A stretch of DNA of 64,000 bases from Streptomyces sp. AV19 (GCF_015999245.1 NZ_JAEAMR010000010.1:257269-321268), one strand, 5' to 3'. Positions 47,458 through 57,125 are shown, numbered from the stretch's first letter. Translations and numbers: made by a program. Notes: generated by a model from the letters alone, not told the origin.

Positions 47458-48294
47458 TCAAGCTGCGCGGCGCTGCGTCCCAGTGATGAGCCGGCGCACA
47501 CTCTCAGCGATCGGGCGACCGAAAACGGTCTTGCTGATCTCACGGTCCCACTGGAACACGTGACGGAGCGTCAGAAAGAGGTTGAAGACTTCCTCATCGA
47601 TCCGGACGGGCTTGAATACCCAGCCATCCGGCGTGATGTGAAGTACCGCCGCCCCATCAATCTCCGGCATCGGCTCGGAGGTGCCATCGGGCGAAATTAC
47701 GCGGTCCGCATGGGCGTATGCGGCAAGCTGTAGAGCGACGTCCGGATACGCGCTCCTAGACGTCTTCCAGTCCACTACCAGCGTGCGCCATTCGCCGTTC
47801 TCGTGGTCGGGCTTTCCGTCCTCGCCGAGTCGCACACGGACGATGGCGTCAAAGCTGCCCGCGTATCCGTGCTCGTCCGACCACGCGACGTCTTCTGCGC
47901 GTACCAGCTCGGGGCGGACAGCAGTGAGGAACTCAGCGAAGCCCAACCGGTAAGGCTCCAAGTCGGGGTGAACACGGCCGATTTCCTCAAGACGGATCAT
48001 CCGCTCGAAGAGGTCGTGGGCGTCGCTGCCAACCTTCGCTCGAAGCTTGGTGTAACGGGTGTGCGCATTCCGCAGGTAATCCACGGCGCCAGCCGTATCC
48101 CGCTCAGCGATGGCGCGTACAGCATCCAAATTCTCGACGGCCGTCTCGGCGGTCATGCGAGCCGCCCAGAACGTCAGGTAGGGCTTCGGGAGCATGCTCA
48201 CGACGCTCGTGACCCCGGGCACCTTTTCGGCCGTCTCAGGGCTGATGTAGAAGCGCGAGCCCCCGCGCTTGATGGTCCGGACAGGTCCGGGCAT
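47458..48294 (-). CDS. RecB-like phage exonuclease (PD-(D/E)XK)
   Basis: A 278-residue nuclease. It has the motifs GSDAHDLFERM, GYAGSFDAIVRV, LVVDWKTSRS and VALQLAAYAHAD in the right order for Cas4/RecB-type PD-(D/E)XK exonucleases. ATG 48294 follows ggggga. It probably resects DNA ends for phage recombination. No RecT-type annealing protein was recognised next to it. An AT-rich region with a long inverted repeat lies upstream at 48322-48415. Confidence 0.85.
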   Translation of the reverse strand: MPGPVRTIKRGGSRFYISPETAEKVPGVTSVVSMLPKPYLTFWAARMTAETAVENLDAVRAIAERDTAGAVDYLRNAHTRYTKLRAKVGSDAHDLFERMIRLEEIGRVHPDLEPYRLGFAEFLTAVRPELVRAEDVAWSDEHGYAGSFDAIVRVRLGEDGKPDHENGEWRTLVVDWKTSRSAYPDVALQLAAYAHADRVISPDGTSEPMPEIDGAAVLHITPDGWVFKPVRIDEEVFNLFLTLRHVFQWDREISKTVFGRPIAESVRRLITGTQRRAA

Positions 48295-48321
48295 AGGTCC
48301 CCCTCAGATGGGTTGTTGAGG

Positions 48322-48415
48322 GGTGGCGGGGTGACAGTTCTTAGAGTGTTTTTTGAATCACAAAGAAAAACCTAAGAGATAAGAGGGAAGACCCGTCTTT
48401 TGCCACCCCGCCACC
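48322..48415. promoter_or_regulatory. 12-bp inverted repeats flanking an AT-rich island
   Basis: The arms ggtggcggggtg (48322-48333) and caccccgccacc (48404-48415) are perfect inverted repeats. The 70 bases between them are strongly AT-rich for this phage, with tttttt and aaaaa runs. It is the gap between the dNMP kinase and the exonuclease genes. It could be an early promoter region, a replication start or a terminator with very large loop. Confidence 0.55.
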
Positions 48416-48422
48416 CGCTGGT

Positions 48423-49004
48423 TCAGCGCGGCATGACGAGCGCGTCAGCCTGCCGGTACAGATCCGCGAGGCTGCTCGCGTTGGTGATCGTCACGTCCGA
48501 CGGATAGTCGGCAAGCGCGGTCTCCGAGACGTGGGCCCGCTCGGCGTCCCCGCTGGCCCCGTGTCCTCCGGGGCGCACGACGCGGACGAGCAGGAACCCT
48601 CGACGCCTCAGCGCATCCGCCTCGTTCTCGTGCCGGACGTCCGTGACGACCAGGGGCAAGTCCCACCGGTCGGCCGTCGGCACCTTGTCCAGGACGAGCC
48701 GCACCCAGTAGTCCCGATCATGCACGCGCACGGCCTCGCCGAGGCGCTGCAAGGTCCGGCGGACCTCGGGCCTTGTCTTCGCTTCCTCCCACCCGTGCCG
48801 ACGGACGACGTCGGAGAGACGGATGGGCAGCGCGCCGAGGGGCGTCGGCTCCGCGCCCACCATCGGATCGATGTCCAGCGCCATGTAGCGGAGGGGGTCG
48901 GCGAACGCGAGCCGCGCGAACCCGTGCCGGGCGACGAGCCGTTGCCCGATCGAGTCCTTACCGGCCCGCGCCTGCCCCAGGAGGGCGACGTGCCGGTAGG
49001 TCAC
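48423..49004 (-). CDS. Deoxynucleoside monophosphate kinase
   Basis: A 193-residue P-loop kinase of the phage dNMP kinase family. The Walker-A-like loop is LLGQARAGKDSIGQRLV (8-24). Parts following are ARLAFADPLRYMALDIDP, LQRLGEAVRVHDRDYWVR and LVVTDVRHENEADALR. It turns dNMPs into dNDPs to feed phage DNA synthesis. The ATG start overlaps the end of the holin-like gene. Confidence 0.87.
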   Translation of the reverse strand: MTYRHVALLGQARAGKDSIGQRLVARHGFARLAFADPLRYMALDIDPMVGAEPTPLGALPIRLSDVVRRHGWEEAKTRPEVRRTLQRLGEAVRVHDRDYWVRLVLDKVPTADRWDLPLVVTDVRHENEADALRRRGFLLVRVVRPGGHGASGDAERAHVSETALADYPSDVTITNASSLADLYRQADALVMPR

Positions 49005-49219
49005 CGCAGGGCCTCGCCCTGGTGCTCGTTGATCCCGGCAGCTGCACGGACTCGTGCATTCGCCGTGCGCTGCACTGCCTCACCGACGCCCAGCAGCGCG
49101 GCGACCAGAGTAAGGATGAGCTCGTCAGGAAGACCGTGTACGAAGTAGGCGACCAAGTAGACGACCGCGACGGCGATCGTATATATGCGGGAGGCGTGCT
49201 CCTGTACGAAGACGATCAC
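49001..49219 (-). CDS. Holin-like small membrane protein
   Basis: A 72-residue protein with one or two membrane helices (IYTIAVAVVYLVAYFVHGL and ELILTLVAALLGVGEA) and a polar, basic carboxy end. The GTG start overlaps the endolysin stop. Size, charge and position next to the endolysin suggest a holin that opens the membrane for lysis. No direct family match is claimed. Confidence 0.7.
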   Translation of the reverse strand: MIVFVQEHASRIYTIAVAVVYLVAYFVHGLPDELILTLVAALLGVGEAVQRTANARVRAAAGINEHQGEALR

Positions 49220-50175
49220 TTGCCCGCCTTCCAGTACACGCCACGAACCCGGGCCGCAGTGATCACGGCGGGGCGGGCATCGTTGCCGGGGGCGGAGCCG
49301 TACGTCACCTCAAAGCGCGCAGCCTCGCCGTCCACGATGCTGCCCGCGTGGGTGAAGTCCACGAAGGACGAACCGGAAGTCGTGATCCTCTCCACGATCG
49401 GCCCGTCCCAGCGGGAGCCGTCGCGGCGCTGGTGGTACCACCGGCCCTGAACCGTCGCGCCGGCCGGGGCATCCACGGTGAGGTAGACCGTCGCCGAGTA
49501 GGCGCCCGCGTTCTTCACCAGGTCCACGCCATTGACGTCCACGGTCGTCCACTGGTCGCGGGGGAGCTTGCGCTCAGAGCCGTTGAACTCGCCGAGAGTG
49601 TTGGGCATTTCGTCGTCTCCAATCTGGTCGGGGGTGGGGGCAGTCTTGCCGTTGGCGCGGGCGACGATCCCGGGGAAAACGACGTCCCGGAACTGCTGCG
49701 CACGCTTGCTACCGGGGCAGTCGGTCCCGCCATCGCTCCACTGCGGGAACATCCGGTGAACCCCGTAACCGGGGTCGTCCCACGAGCGGCAGATGCGGAG
49801 CGGAATTCCGTGGTGCTGGTGCATCCACACGCCGATACGAATCAGCGTCGCGACCTGTTCCGGCGTCCAAGGGTCGGTTGCCTCGTCGTCCGAGGCCGTT
49901 TCGACGCTCACCGCGCCCGTACCGTCGCTCCGCCTGTTGGCGTACATGTTCGCGTCGGCGCGGGTCTCGGTGCCGATGAACTGTGCGCACGACCCGTCGT
50001 AGCCAACGGCGAAATGACTTTCATAGTTGGTGCTGTCGCGCCAGTATTCGTAGACGCGCCGAGGTGTCCACGCAGCAGCAACGCTGTGGAAAATAAGCTG
50101 CGTTGGACGGATTGCAGGCTGGTCGTCTGACTCCGGCTGCAACTCCATCTTCTCAACGTCGGCGAACCAGGCCAT
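49216..50175 (-). CDS. Endolysin, N-acetylmuramoyl-L-alanine amidase
   Basis: A 319-residue lysin. The amino half is a PGRP/amidase_2 domain with zinc-type residues His30 (LIFHSVAAAW), a later histidine in VWMHQHHGIP and Cys in GGTDCPGSKR. A linker follows, and then a beta-rich domain of about 110 residues (DQWTTVDVNGVDLVKNAGAYS and beyond) that probably binds the wall. ATG 50175 is chosen because CAGGAG lies nine bases upstream. The ATG at 50199 lies in the T-run of a terminator. Confidence 0.88.
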   Translation of the reverse strand: MAWFADVEKMELQPESDDQPAIRPTQLIFHSVAAAWTPRRVYEYWRDSTNYESHFAVGYDGSCAQFIGTETRADANMYANRRSDGTGAVSVETASDDEATDPWTPEQVATLIRIGVWMHQHHGIPLRICRSWDDPGYGVHRMFPQWSDGGTDCPGSKRAQQFRDVVFPGIVARANGKTAPTPDQIGDDEMPNTLGEFNGSERKLPRDQWTTVDVNGVDLVKNAGAYSATVYLTVDAPAGATVQGRWYHQRRDGSRWDGPIVERITTSGSSFVDFTHAGSIVDGEAARFEVTYGSAPGNDARPAVITAARVRGVYWKAGK

Positions 50176-50198
50176 AGGGTTACTCCTGTCTGTGGGCA

Positions 50199-50231
50199 TA
50201 AAAAATCCCCGCCGGTAGGTCCCGAACGGGG
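50199..50231 (-). terminator. Terminator upstream of endolysin gene
   Basis: On the minus strand CCCCG pairs with CGGGG (50227-50231 with 50207-50211), followed by ATTTTTTATG. It follows the coiled-coil membrane protein gene by 16 bases. It separates the tail operon from the lysis genes. Confidence 0.72.
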
Positions 50232-50246
50232 CTTCTGGTTGGGTGG

Positions 50247-50492
50247 TTACGCCTTTCCGGAGCTTTCTACGATGGCCACCACGGCGCCGATGATGGCCGT
50301 GATCACTGATATAGGGAGTGCGTATCTCCAGCGCTCAAGCGCGCGCAAACGCTCCTCATGGTCAGCCAATTCGGCGCGGGCACCCTCGTTTTCCTGGCCC
50401 ATCGTCCGCATCTCAGTGCGCAGGGCGACAACTTCGTCGTAGATTTCCCGCGCGCCGATGCGGACGCCTAGGGGCTCGTCTTCCTCTCCCAT
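50247..50492 (-). CDS. Coiled-coil membrane protein, holin-like
   Basis: An 81-residue protein. Residues 13-55 form a coiled coil (EIYDEVVALRTEMRTMGQEN, then ADHEERLRALERW). A single carboxy-terminal membrane helix follows (ALPISVITAIIGAVVAIVES). This layout is common near actinophage endolysin genes and is often named holin or DUF2746-like. It could be the real holin or an anti-holin of the holin-like protein at 49001-49219. Confidence 0.72.
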   Translation of the reverse strand: MGEEDEPLGVRIGAREIYDEVVALRTEMRTMGQENEGARAELADHEERLRALERWRYALPISVITAIIGAVVAIVESSGKA

Positions 50493-50501
50493 GTTCCTCC
50501 T

Positions 50502-52748
50502 CTACGGGTCCTTGGCATTCGGGTCTACCGGGGGATCGGGGTGCAATCCCTCGTCTCGCGGTGCCCCGTTGTAGCTCGTCCCGCGGAGCGTCAGGATCTG
50601 TTTCACGGCTCCGCTGCTGTCCGCCGAGGTGCGGATGCCGATGACCCACGCCAGGGTGTCCAGTGCGGCCCCGGTGCTATCGCGGACGCGGACGACGTCG
50701 CCTAGTTCAATCCGTGGGTCGGCGAGGATTTCGACGTCGGAGAGCAGGGGGACCGGGTAGGCGCCGGCGTCACGAAGGGAGTCCGCGACTGCCTGTGCGG
50801 ATCTGTTGTCCTGGATCCAGCCGTCCGGGTCGTGCTCGTACTGCTGCACGCCGTATGACTGCTGGCTGCTGGAGTCTTCGGCGACGGCTTGGCGTTCTGC
50901 GGGTGCCTCTCCGCTGTCCAGGCCCGGCCCGGTGATGAACAGGGACAGGCCGGTGGTGATTGCGCGTAGCCACACCGGCGCAGTTCCCTTGTTTCTCATG
51001 TCGAGGACTAGCCGCCCGCCTTCGCGGAACGTGCGTACCTCTACCACTCCGGCGGCAAAGGGAGCGTTGTCCTTGTCCGCCAGGGTGAACCTGATGGTGT
51101 CGGGAAGCACCTCGCTATACGTCACGGGTGGTGGGACGTCGAATTCCTCGGGGCCGACGGTCCAGACGAGTGCCTGTCCTGATCGGGGGGCGATTTTGAT
51201 GGTGTTGGTCGCTACCTTGTCGTTGCTTCGGGTGGTTTTTAGTTGGGACCAGTCCGCCCATTTCACGGAGCAGTAGTTGCGGCAGGCGTCGATTTCCTCC
51301 GTGACGGTGAGGGCCGCTAGTTCTCGTTCTGCGGTGACCGTGGCGTGTGCAGAATCTGGGGTGTTGGCCCAGCGCCGCCGGGACCTCCACCTGAATATTC
51401 CGTCCGCCCCGAACTCGGCGGTCGAGAACGTGGCTCGGGCTATTTTGGTGATGACGTCCCAGGCGCTTCCCGATACTGCGGGGATCACCCGCAGGGGGAT
51501 GTCCGGTGCGTCGAGGTCTGCTGCCTTTTCCCACATCCCTTTCTGAGTCAGGGCGGCCCCGGTTGGCTGGGCGCTGAGCTGTGAGACCTGTACGGCTTCG
51601 GCCCGTAGCCCACGGATGCCCACCCGCACGGCAAAGAGCGAACTTGCGGGGACTGCGGTGCCCTTGCCGGGGAGCCAGTCGTGAAAGTACGTGCTACCGG
51701 ACGGTGCTGTCACCACGGGGCGGTAGACCGGGACGCCGTTTCCCTCGAAGGTGAGCCACAGCGATACATGCCAGGTGCCGCGCTGTTTGGGTATATCCGG
51801 TTCTTGCCAAACCAGGCCGGCGTTTTTGGTCGGGTCGGGGTCGCGTCCCGTTGCCACGGTAATGGAGCCGGCCGCGAGGTCGAGGACGAATCCGGTGTGC
51901 ATGGTTTTCATGCTGTCATCGACCCATTCCAGACTACATTCCAGCGTTCGCGTCCCTGTGCCGGTGTCGTTCACCCAGGCTTCGTAGAAGAGGCCCGGAA
52001 CGTCGGACCGGGTGACGGCGCGCACCATGGGGTCGTAGACGGCGTAGGTTCCGGACGTGGATCCCTGTACGGCGATTTCGTGCGGGGCGTTCGTGGTGAC
52101 CCAGCGGGACCAGTCGCCGGAGAGGGATTTGAGGTAGCCGATGTTGGCGGCGGCCCCTCCGTGCATCGAGGCGTAGAGGATGCAGCCGTCCCGTGGGGGC
52201 GGTGCGGTGTGGATCCCGGCCCGGCGCAGTAGGTGGTCCACGCACCAGCTCGGCGAGGCGACCCAGTTGGTTGCCGGGCCGTAGGGCGTTGCCGAGTTGA
52301 GTCCTCCGGCCGGCCGGGGAAGTTCCGCTGCCATCCGCAGGCGCTCGGCGCCGTCCAGGGCCGTGATCTTGACCGTGTCGGTCCCGGACTGGGCGCTGCG
52401 GGAGCGGACGGTGCCCCGGAAGGCGGGGATGGTGCTGCCGCCGATGCCCCATGCGTGGGTCACCGATTGGCGGGGCCGTACCACGTCGCCGGTCGTCCGC
52501 GGTGCCCATGGTCCGTAGAGGGCGGAGGCGGTCGTCCCGCCGGTGCCGCCCAGGGAGAGTTCGAGCTGCGCGGAGGACGAGCCGCTGAACGCCCGCATGG
52601 CCTCGGGCATGTCGGTGCCGTAGCTGCGGTCAAGGGCCCATGACTGGACCTGGGGTGTCATGTCGCGTCCGCCGAGTCTGGTGGTGTGCGCGACGGCCCG
52701 TTCCCCGGTCGCGAGGGCGCCAGGCAGTGCGGCGTCACCCGGTTGCAC
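50502..52748 (-). CDS. Minor tail / tail tip protein
   Basis: A 748-residue protein from GTG 52748, overlapping the preceding tail gene. It has a beta-rich fold with parts YGPWAPRTTGDVVRPRQSV, SVTHAWGIGG, a middle lectin-like region (SMHGGAAANIGYLKSLSGDWSR, RTLECSLEWVDD) and a late part with LGDVVRVRDSTGAALDT resembling tail baseplate hub sequences. It probably forms part of the tail tip and binds the host surface. It is placed right after the distal tail protein gene, as in other siphoviruses. Confidence 0.75.
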   Translation of the reverse strand: MQPGDAALPGALATGERAVAHTTRLGGRDMTPQVQSWALDRSYGTDMPEAMRAFSGSSSAQLELSLGGTGGTTASALYGPWAPRTTGDVVRPRQSVTHAWGIGGSTIPAFRGTVRSRSAQSGTDTVKITALDGAERLRMAAELPRPAGGLNSATPYGPATNWVASPSWCVDHLLRRAGIHTAPPPRDGCILYASMHGGAAANIGYLKSLSGDWSRWVTTNAPHEIAVQGSTSGTYAVYDPMVRAVTRSDVPGLFYEAWVNDTGTGTRTLECSLEWVDDSMKTMHTGFVLDLAAGSITVATGRDPDPTKNAGLVWQEPDIPKQRGTWHVSLWLTFEGNGVPVYRPVVTAPSGSTYFHDWLPGKGTAVPASSLFAVRVGIRGLRAEAVQVSQLSAQPTGAALTQKGMWEKAADLDAPDIPLRVIPAVSGSAWDVITKIARATFSTAEFGADGIFRWRSRRRWANTPDSAHATVTAERELAALTVTEEIDACRNYCSVKWADWSQLKTTRSNDKVATNTIKIAPRSGQALVWTVGPEEFDVPPPVTYSEVLPDTIRFTLADKDNAPFAAGVVEVRTFREGGRLVLDMRNKGTAPVWLRAITTGLSLFITGPGLDSGEAPAERQAVAEDSSSQQSYGVQQYEHDPDGWIQDNRSAQAVADSLRDAGAYPVPLLSDVEILADPRIELGDVVRVRDSTGAALDTLAWVIGIRTSADSSGAVKQILTLRGTSYNGAPRDEGLHPDPPVDPNAKDP

Positions 52749-53577
52749 TGGCCACCTCCACCAACTCCAGGGTGATATCCCGGTAGGTCGGGTTGGGGCT
52801 CGTCGCGGCATGGGTGTAGCCGGTCACGCTGTACTGCGGGGCGCCCTCGCCGTACGGGCGGTCGCCGGCGAGCAGCGCCGCCGAGGTGTCGCCGACGGTG
52901 AGGATCGACTCGCCGACGGGCCATGCACCCTTCGCGTTGAAGCGCGCCGCTACTCGTACGAATGCCGCACCTGCGGGTGCTACCGCGACCAATGGGCGAT
53001 TCTTGTTGCCGAGAAGGCCAGTGAGGAAGTCGCCTGTTCGGTTGTGCCAGTACAGACCCAGCCCAGCGAAATCCGCGCCAGCAGCGAGAAGTCCCGGAGC
53101 CCACCAGGTGAGCGTCATCCCGGGGGTGACCGGGACCCATGGCCACCCGAGGCCCCGCCAGTTGAGGTCCGTCGTGCCGTTTGCGGGCGGGGCGTCCACG
53201 GACACCGTGACGGGGTCGGACGGGGATGCGCCCCCGTAGACCGTGATCTCCTGCGGGTTCGCCGACCACGACGACCGGGACCCGGTCCCCGCCGCCTGCG
53301 CCCCGGTGAGCAAGTTCCGCGCCAAAGGATCAATGAGCGCGACGGGCCCGGGGCCGTCCAGTCGGCGCACCAGGCGGTCAAGGAACTCGTGGTCCTCGCG
53401 GTCCAGGGTGGTCCACTGGAGTTTGAGCCGGCGGGGCTGGGCGGGTGCCGACCAGGTGGTGACGGTGCCGGACAGCGAGCGGAACTCGGTGACGGTCAGG
53501 TCGGGTGACCGGTCGAAGCTCACGGCCCGGTCATCGATCTCCCGGAGTGCTCCGGGGTGTCCGATCCAAAGGCCCAA
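52735..53577 (-). CDS. Distal-tail-type minor tail protein
   Basis: A 280-residue protein. The first 95 residues (GHPGALREIDDRAVSF, LKLQWTTLDREDHEFLDRLV) resemble the amino domain of distal tail (Dit-like) proteins. The later beta-rich part (VSVDAPPANGTTDLNWRGLG, YWHNRTGDFLTG) may be a carbohydrate-binding insertion. It follows the tape measure gene after four bases, the usual place for Dit. Confidence 0.75.
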   Translation of the reverse strand: MGLWIGHPGALREIDDRAVSFDRSPDLTVTEFRSLSGTVTTWSAPAQPRRLKLQWTTLDREDHEFLDRLVRRLDGPGPVALIDPLARNLLTGAQAAGTGSRSSWSANPQEITVYGGASPSDPVTVSVDAPPANGTTDLNWRGLGWPWVPVTPGMTLTWWAPGLLAAGADFAGLGLYWHNRTGDFLTGLLGNKNRPLVAVAPAGAAFVRVAARFNAKGAWPVGESILTVGDTSAALLAGDRPYGEGAPQYSVTGYTHAATSPNPTYRDITLELVEVASATG

Positions 53578-53581
53578 CGTT

Positions 53582-56500
53582 TCACCTCCGGGCTAGGGTG
53601 CGGTTTCCCTGCGCGACCGCGCGGGCGATTTCTGTCTCTCCGATGCGCAGGACGATGTCCCGTCCGGCGTAGTCCCGCAGGGCGTTGATCAGTTCGGCTG
53701 TCGAGGCGGGGCCTGTGCCGCCCGGGGGCGGGGTGCTGATCTCCGGTCCGGTCCCGGCGATGGCAGGCAACCCCGCTGTAACTCCGGCGAGTTGGCGCCG
53801 GAGTCCGGGAAGGCGGTCTTCGATCCCGGTCATGAAGCCGTCGAGGACCATGCGGCCGGCGGGGACCAGGATGGTGCGGTCCCGGGCCGGCGGGCCCTTC
53901 CAGTCGGGCAGCAGGTTCGTGACTTCGCTCAGCTTGTTCTTGAGCTTGCCGAACATGGACTTGATGCCGTCGATGAAGCCCTGGATCAGGTCTCGTCCGG
54001 CGTTGATCAGGACGCCGCCGAGGTTCCCGAGCCAGTTGCGGATATTGCCGGGCAGGTCCCTGAACCAGCGGCCCACGCTGTCGAGACCGGAGGAGATTTT
54101 GCCGCCGAAGTCCCGCATGGCGTCGGCCGCCGACCGTCCGATGCCCGCGCCCCAGTCCGCGACGGCCCGCCAGGCACGGGAGACCATGTCGGTGAAGTAG
54201 CCGACCACCTTCCCCGCGACGTCCGACACCAGCGTCATCACGCCGCGCACCACGTCGCCGATGAAGCGGAAGACGCCGGACACGAGATCCTTGAGGGCCT
54301 GCCAGGCGGCGGAGAAGTCCCCGCGCACCACCGCGGACACCAGGTTGATGGCGGGGATGACCACGTTCCGCAGCAGGGACGCGAGGACGTCGGCGAACAG
54401 GGACGCCAGTTGGCCCACCAGGGCAATCACCGGTGACAGCACCGGGAGGAGCGCGGAGATAGCCCCGGCGAGGGCCGTTCCGATCGTCGCGATGAGGGGG
54501 CCGACCACCGTCATCAGCTCGGCGATGGAGGCGCCCACGGAGATCAGAGCGGGCCGCAGCGCCTCCAGTAGTTGCGAGACGACCGGGGCCAGCGCTGCGA
54601 CCAGGGCGCCGATCGTGGCGAGGACGGGCCCGAGGATCGCGGGGAGCTGGTCCAGGACCGGGCGCAGTGCGGCGACCAGGACGTCAACGATCTGCGCGAC
54701 CAGTTGCCCGACGGTCAGCAGCACCGGCCCCAAGGCGGTGCCGAGCTGTCCCACCAGTGTGCCGATGACCGGTAGGACGGCGGACAGGGCTTCGGCGAGT
54801 ACCGTGATCACCGGAGCCAGTGCCCGTCCGAGCGACGTGGCGAGCGTGCCGAGGACGGGGGCGAGCGTGGCCAGGATCCCCGAGACGACGGGCAGGATCT
54901 GCCGGAACGCCGATCCGAGGGCCGTGACGACGGGGCCGATGGCGCTTGCCGCAGCCTTGGCCAGTACGCCGAAGAGCGGCAGGAGCTGCGCGGCTGCCTG
55001 CCCGATGACCGGGAGGATCTGTGCCGCCACGCCGGCCACCGTCTTGATGAGCGACGCGAGGGTCTGCCCGAGGGGTTTGGCGGCTTGCCCGACTGCCGGT
55101 GCGAGCTGCGCGAAGATGCCGCCGACGATGGGCAGCAGGAGCCGGAAGGCGCCTGCGATGGCCGTGACGACCGGACCGAGTGCGGCCCCCAGCGCGGAAA
55201 CGAGACCCGCGAGCGCGGGCCCTACCTGTCGGGCAAGGTTCTGCACCGGGCCGGCCAGCGTGTTGACCAGTGTGGACAACAGCGGCATGACCGCTTGGAG
55301 CCCCGCGACCAGGACCGTGGACACCGCGCGACCGATGGCGGACAGCGTCTCGAAGAGGTTGCGGAACGTGGCCTGCGCTTCCGGCGTCGCGGTGATCGCT
55401 GCCGCCTTGGCGGCAATGTCGCCGAGGACAACCAGGAACCCCGACCCGGACTCAACGGCCGGGCGGAAGACGTTCACCACCGCCGTGCCGACGTTGCCGA
55501 GCGTTCTGCCGACCGAGCGCAGCGAACGGAAGGCGTTTTCGATGCCCTCTTGCATCGCGCCGGACTGGTAGGCGCGGGTCATGCGGGCCGACGCCGCTTC
55601 GGCGCTGGTGGCCAGGGACGCCGTCAGCCGCGCGTAGGCGGGGGCAGCGGCGGCGCCCACCTGTGTGAGTCCGCGCAGGAAGATCCCGGGCAGCGGAACC
55701 AGATTCCGCAACCCCGCGTTGGCGCCCTCCAGCGCCGCGCCGAGTGTCCCGCTCCTGGCGAGGGATCCCGCCGTCGTCGCGGCATCCTTGGCCATCGTGT
55801 TGAGCGCTGCCGCTGAGCCCGTCAGTCCCTCGCGGAGCACCGGGAGGACGGAGCGGGCGAGCCGCGCGGCCGTCTCGTCCAGCCCCCGGAACAGCTGCTG
55901 CTGCGTCGCCTTGCGGACCTTCTCCCATACAGGGGTCAGCCGCTGAAGTTCCCTGACGAACCCGCGCGCCTCCGGGGCAAGGGCCTTGAGCGCTTCCTTG
56001 TCGCCCTTGAGTGCCTTGTCGAGACCGTTGAGTCCGATCTTGAGCGTGGCCTTGGCGCTGAGGACGGACAGCAGCGCCGGGGCGGCCACTGCTGCCGCCG
56101 GCCCCACCTGCACCAGCCCCGAGACGAGAGCGGACACCGCGCCCGCTGTGGCGGGAAGGGCCGATGCCGCCACGGCGAGACGCCCGAGGGTGGCGGTGAG
56201 GGACGCGACGCTGCCCAGCGCTCCGGCAGCATCCCGGCCCAGCCCTCCGAGGGCACTGCCCGCTCCGCCCAGCCCCGGCAGGGACCCGAGCCGGCGAAGG
56301 TGATCGATCTCGGGCCGGTCGGCGTCCAGCCGGGCGTTGATCGTGATCGGGGGCTGGAGGTGGGCGAGTTCCTGGCGTAGTCGCTGGATCTCGCTTTCGC
56401 TCACCTCCAGCCGGGCTTGCAGCGTCGCCGACCGGGTGGCCAAACGTTCCCGCAGCGCGTCCCCGAACGACGACAGGTCGGGGTCCACCCGGACCTTGAC

Positions 56501-56695
56501 CCTGGCCGACACCCGCGACAGCTTCTGCTGGAGCTGCTGACGGAACCCCGTCAGGTCGGCGACCGCCCCCACCGTCACCCGGGCCCGCCGCTCGATCCTG
56601 TCGAGATAGCGTTGCAAGGACGGTGCGAAGCTCGATGTGTCCGGCAGGACACGCACACTGAGCCGTCCGGACTCGACTCCCCCTGGTCCGGCCAT
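53582..56695 (-). CDS. Tail tape measure protein
   Basis: A 1037-residue protein from ATG 56695 (MAGPGGVESGRLSVRVLPD). Amino part: repeated coiled segments FRQQLQQKLSRVSARVKVRV. Middle 350 residues: about ten hydrophobic helical repeats of 30 or so residues with the pattern LPVIGTLVGQLGTALGPVLL. Carboxy part: amphipathic helices (VMTLVSDVAGKVVGYFTDM) and a Gly-rich end. It sets tail length and helps DNA entry. Its length of about 1037 residues would give a tail of about 150 nm by the usual 1.5 angstrom per residue rule, which is only a rough estimate. Confidence 0.88.
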   Translation of the reverse strand: MAGPGGVESGRLSVRVLPDTSSFAPSLQRYLDRIERRARVTVGAVADLTGFRQQLQQKLSRVSARVKVRVDPDLSSFGDALRERLATRSATLQARLEVSESEIQRLRQELAHLQPPITINARLDADRPEIDHLRRLGSLPGLGGAGSALGGLGRDAAGALGSVASLTATLGRLAVAASALPATAGAVSALVSGLVQVGPAAAVAAPALLSVLSAKATLKIGLNGLDKALKGDKEALKALAPEARGFVRELQRLTPVWEKVRKATQQQLFRGLDETAARLARSVLPVLREGLTGSAAALNTMAKDAATTAGSLARSGTLGAALEGANAGLRNLVPLPGIFLRGLTQVGAAAAPAYARLTASLATSAEAASARMTRAYQSGAMQEGIENAFRSLRSVGRTLGNVGTAVVNVFRPAVESGSGFLVVLGDIAAKAAAITATPEAQATFRNLFETLSAIGRAVSTVLVAGLQAVMPLLSTLVNTLAGPVQNLARQVGPALAGLVSALGAALGPVVTAIAGAFRLLLPIVGGIFAQLAPAVGQAAKPLGQTLASLIKTVAGVAAQILPVIGQAAAQLLPLFGVLAKAAASAIGPVVTALGSAFRQILPVVSGILATLAPVLGTLATSLGRALAPVITVLAEALSAVLPVIGTLVGQLGTALGPVLLTVGQLVAQIVDVLVAALRPVLDQLPAILGPVLATIGALVAALAPVVSQLLEALRPALISVGASIAELMTVVGPLIATIGTALAGAISALLPVLSPVIALVGQLASLFADVLASLLRNVVIPAINLVSAVVRGDFSAAWQALKDLVSGVFRFIGDVVRGVMTLVSDVAGKVVGYFTDMVSRAWRAVADWGAGIGRSAADAMRDFGGKISSGLDSVGRWFRDLPGNIRNWLGNLGGVLINAGRDLIQGFIDGIKSMFGKLKNKLSEVTNLLPDWKGPPARDRTILVPAGRMVLDGFMTGIEDRLPGLRRQLAGVTAGLPAIAGTGPEISTPPPGGTGPASTAELINALRDYAGRDIVLRIGETEIARAVAQGNRTLARR

Positions 56696-56697
56696 AC

Positions 56698-57125
56698 TCA
56701 CCCCCGTATGTACTTGTCCGGCAGAGCCATGGCGCCCGGATGCCCCGACAGATCGAGCATTCGGGCCCGCCCCGCCGGCCTCCCCTGCGGGGGCTTCACG
56801 GGGTCGGGGTTGCGCCGCAGCTTCCCGCCGGAAACGCGCACGTTGTTCGCGTCGGCGAACCGCACCGCGTTGACGATCTGTGCGAGCAGGTGGGTTTGAA
56901 GCGTCCACCCGCGATGCTCGGGGCCGCCCGCCAGCGCGGCAGCCAGCGCCGAGTCCTCCGGTAGATGCTCGGTCAGCGTCCACGCCCGGCGGGGCGACAG
57001 CGCACCCCGCCAGAGATCGGCCAAGTCAAGCCCGTAGTACCGCTGAAGATCAGCGCGCAGGGGCCCGCCATGACCGTCATGGATCAGCTGTCCGAGCGCG
57101 GCGCTTCCGGGACCTGCGTCCCGTC
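56698..57125 (-). CDS. Tail assembly chaperone, frameshift extension (gpT-like)
   Basis: This frame encodes about 140 residues and has no start of its own that looks good. It includes GQLIHDGHGGPLRADLQRYYGLDLADLWRG, a typical continuation of the actinophage chaperone, and ends just before the tape measure ATG. It is in the -1 frame relative to the gene at 57084-57440, and overlaps it. A -1 shift near 57084-57125 would give a fused gpGT-like product. The open part of the frame extends to 57168. Confidence 0.72.
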
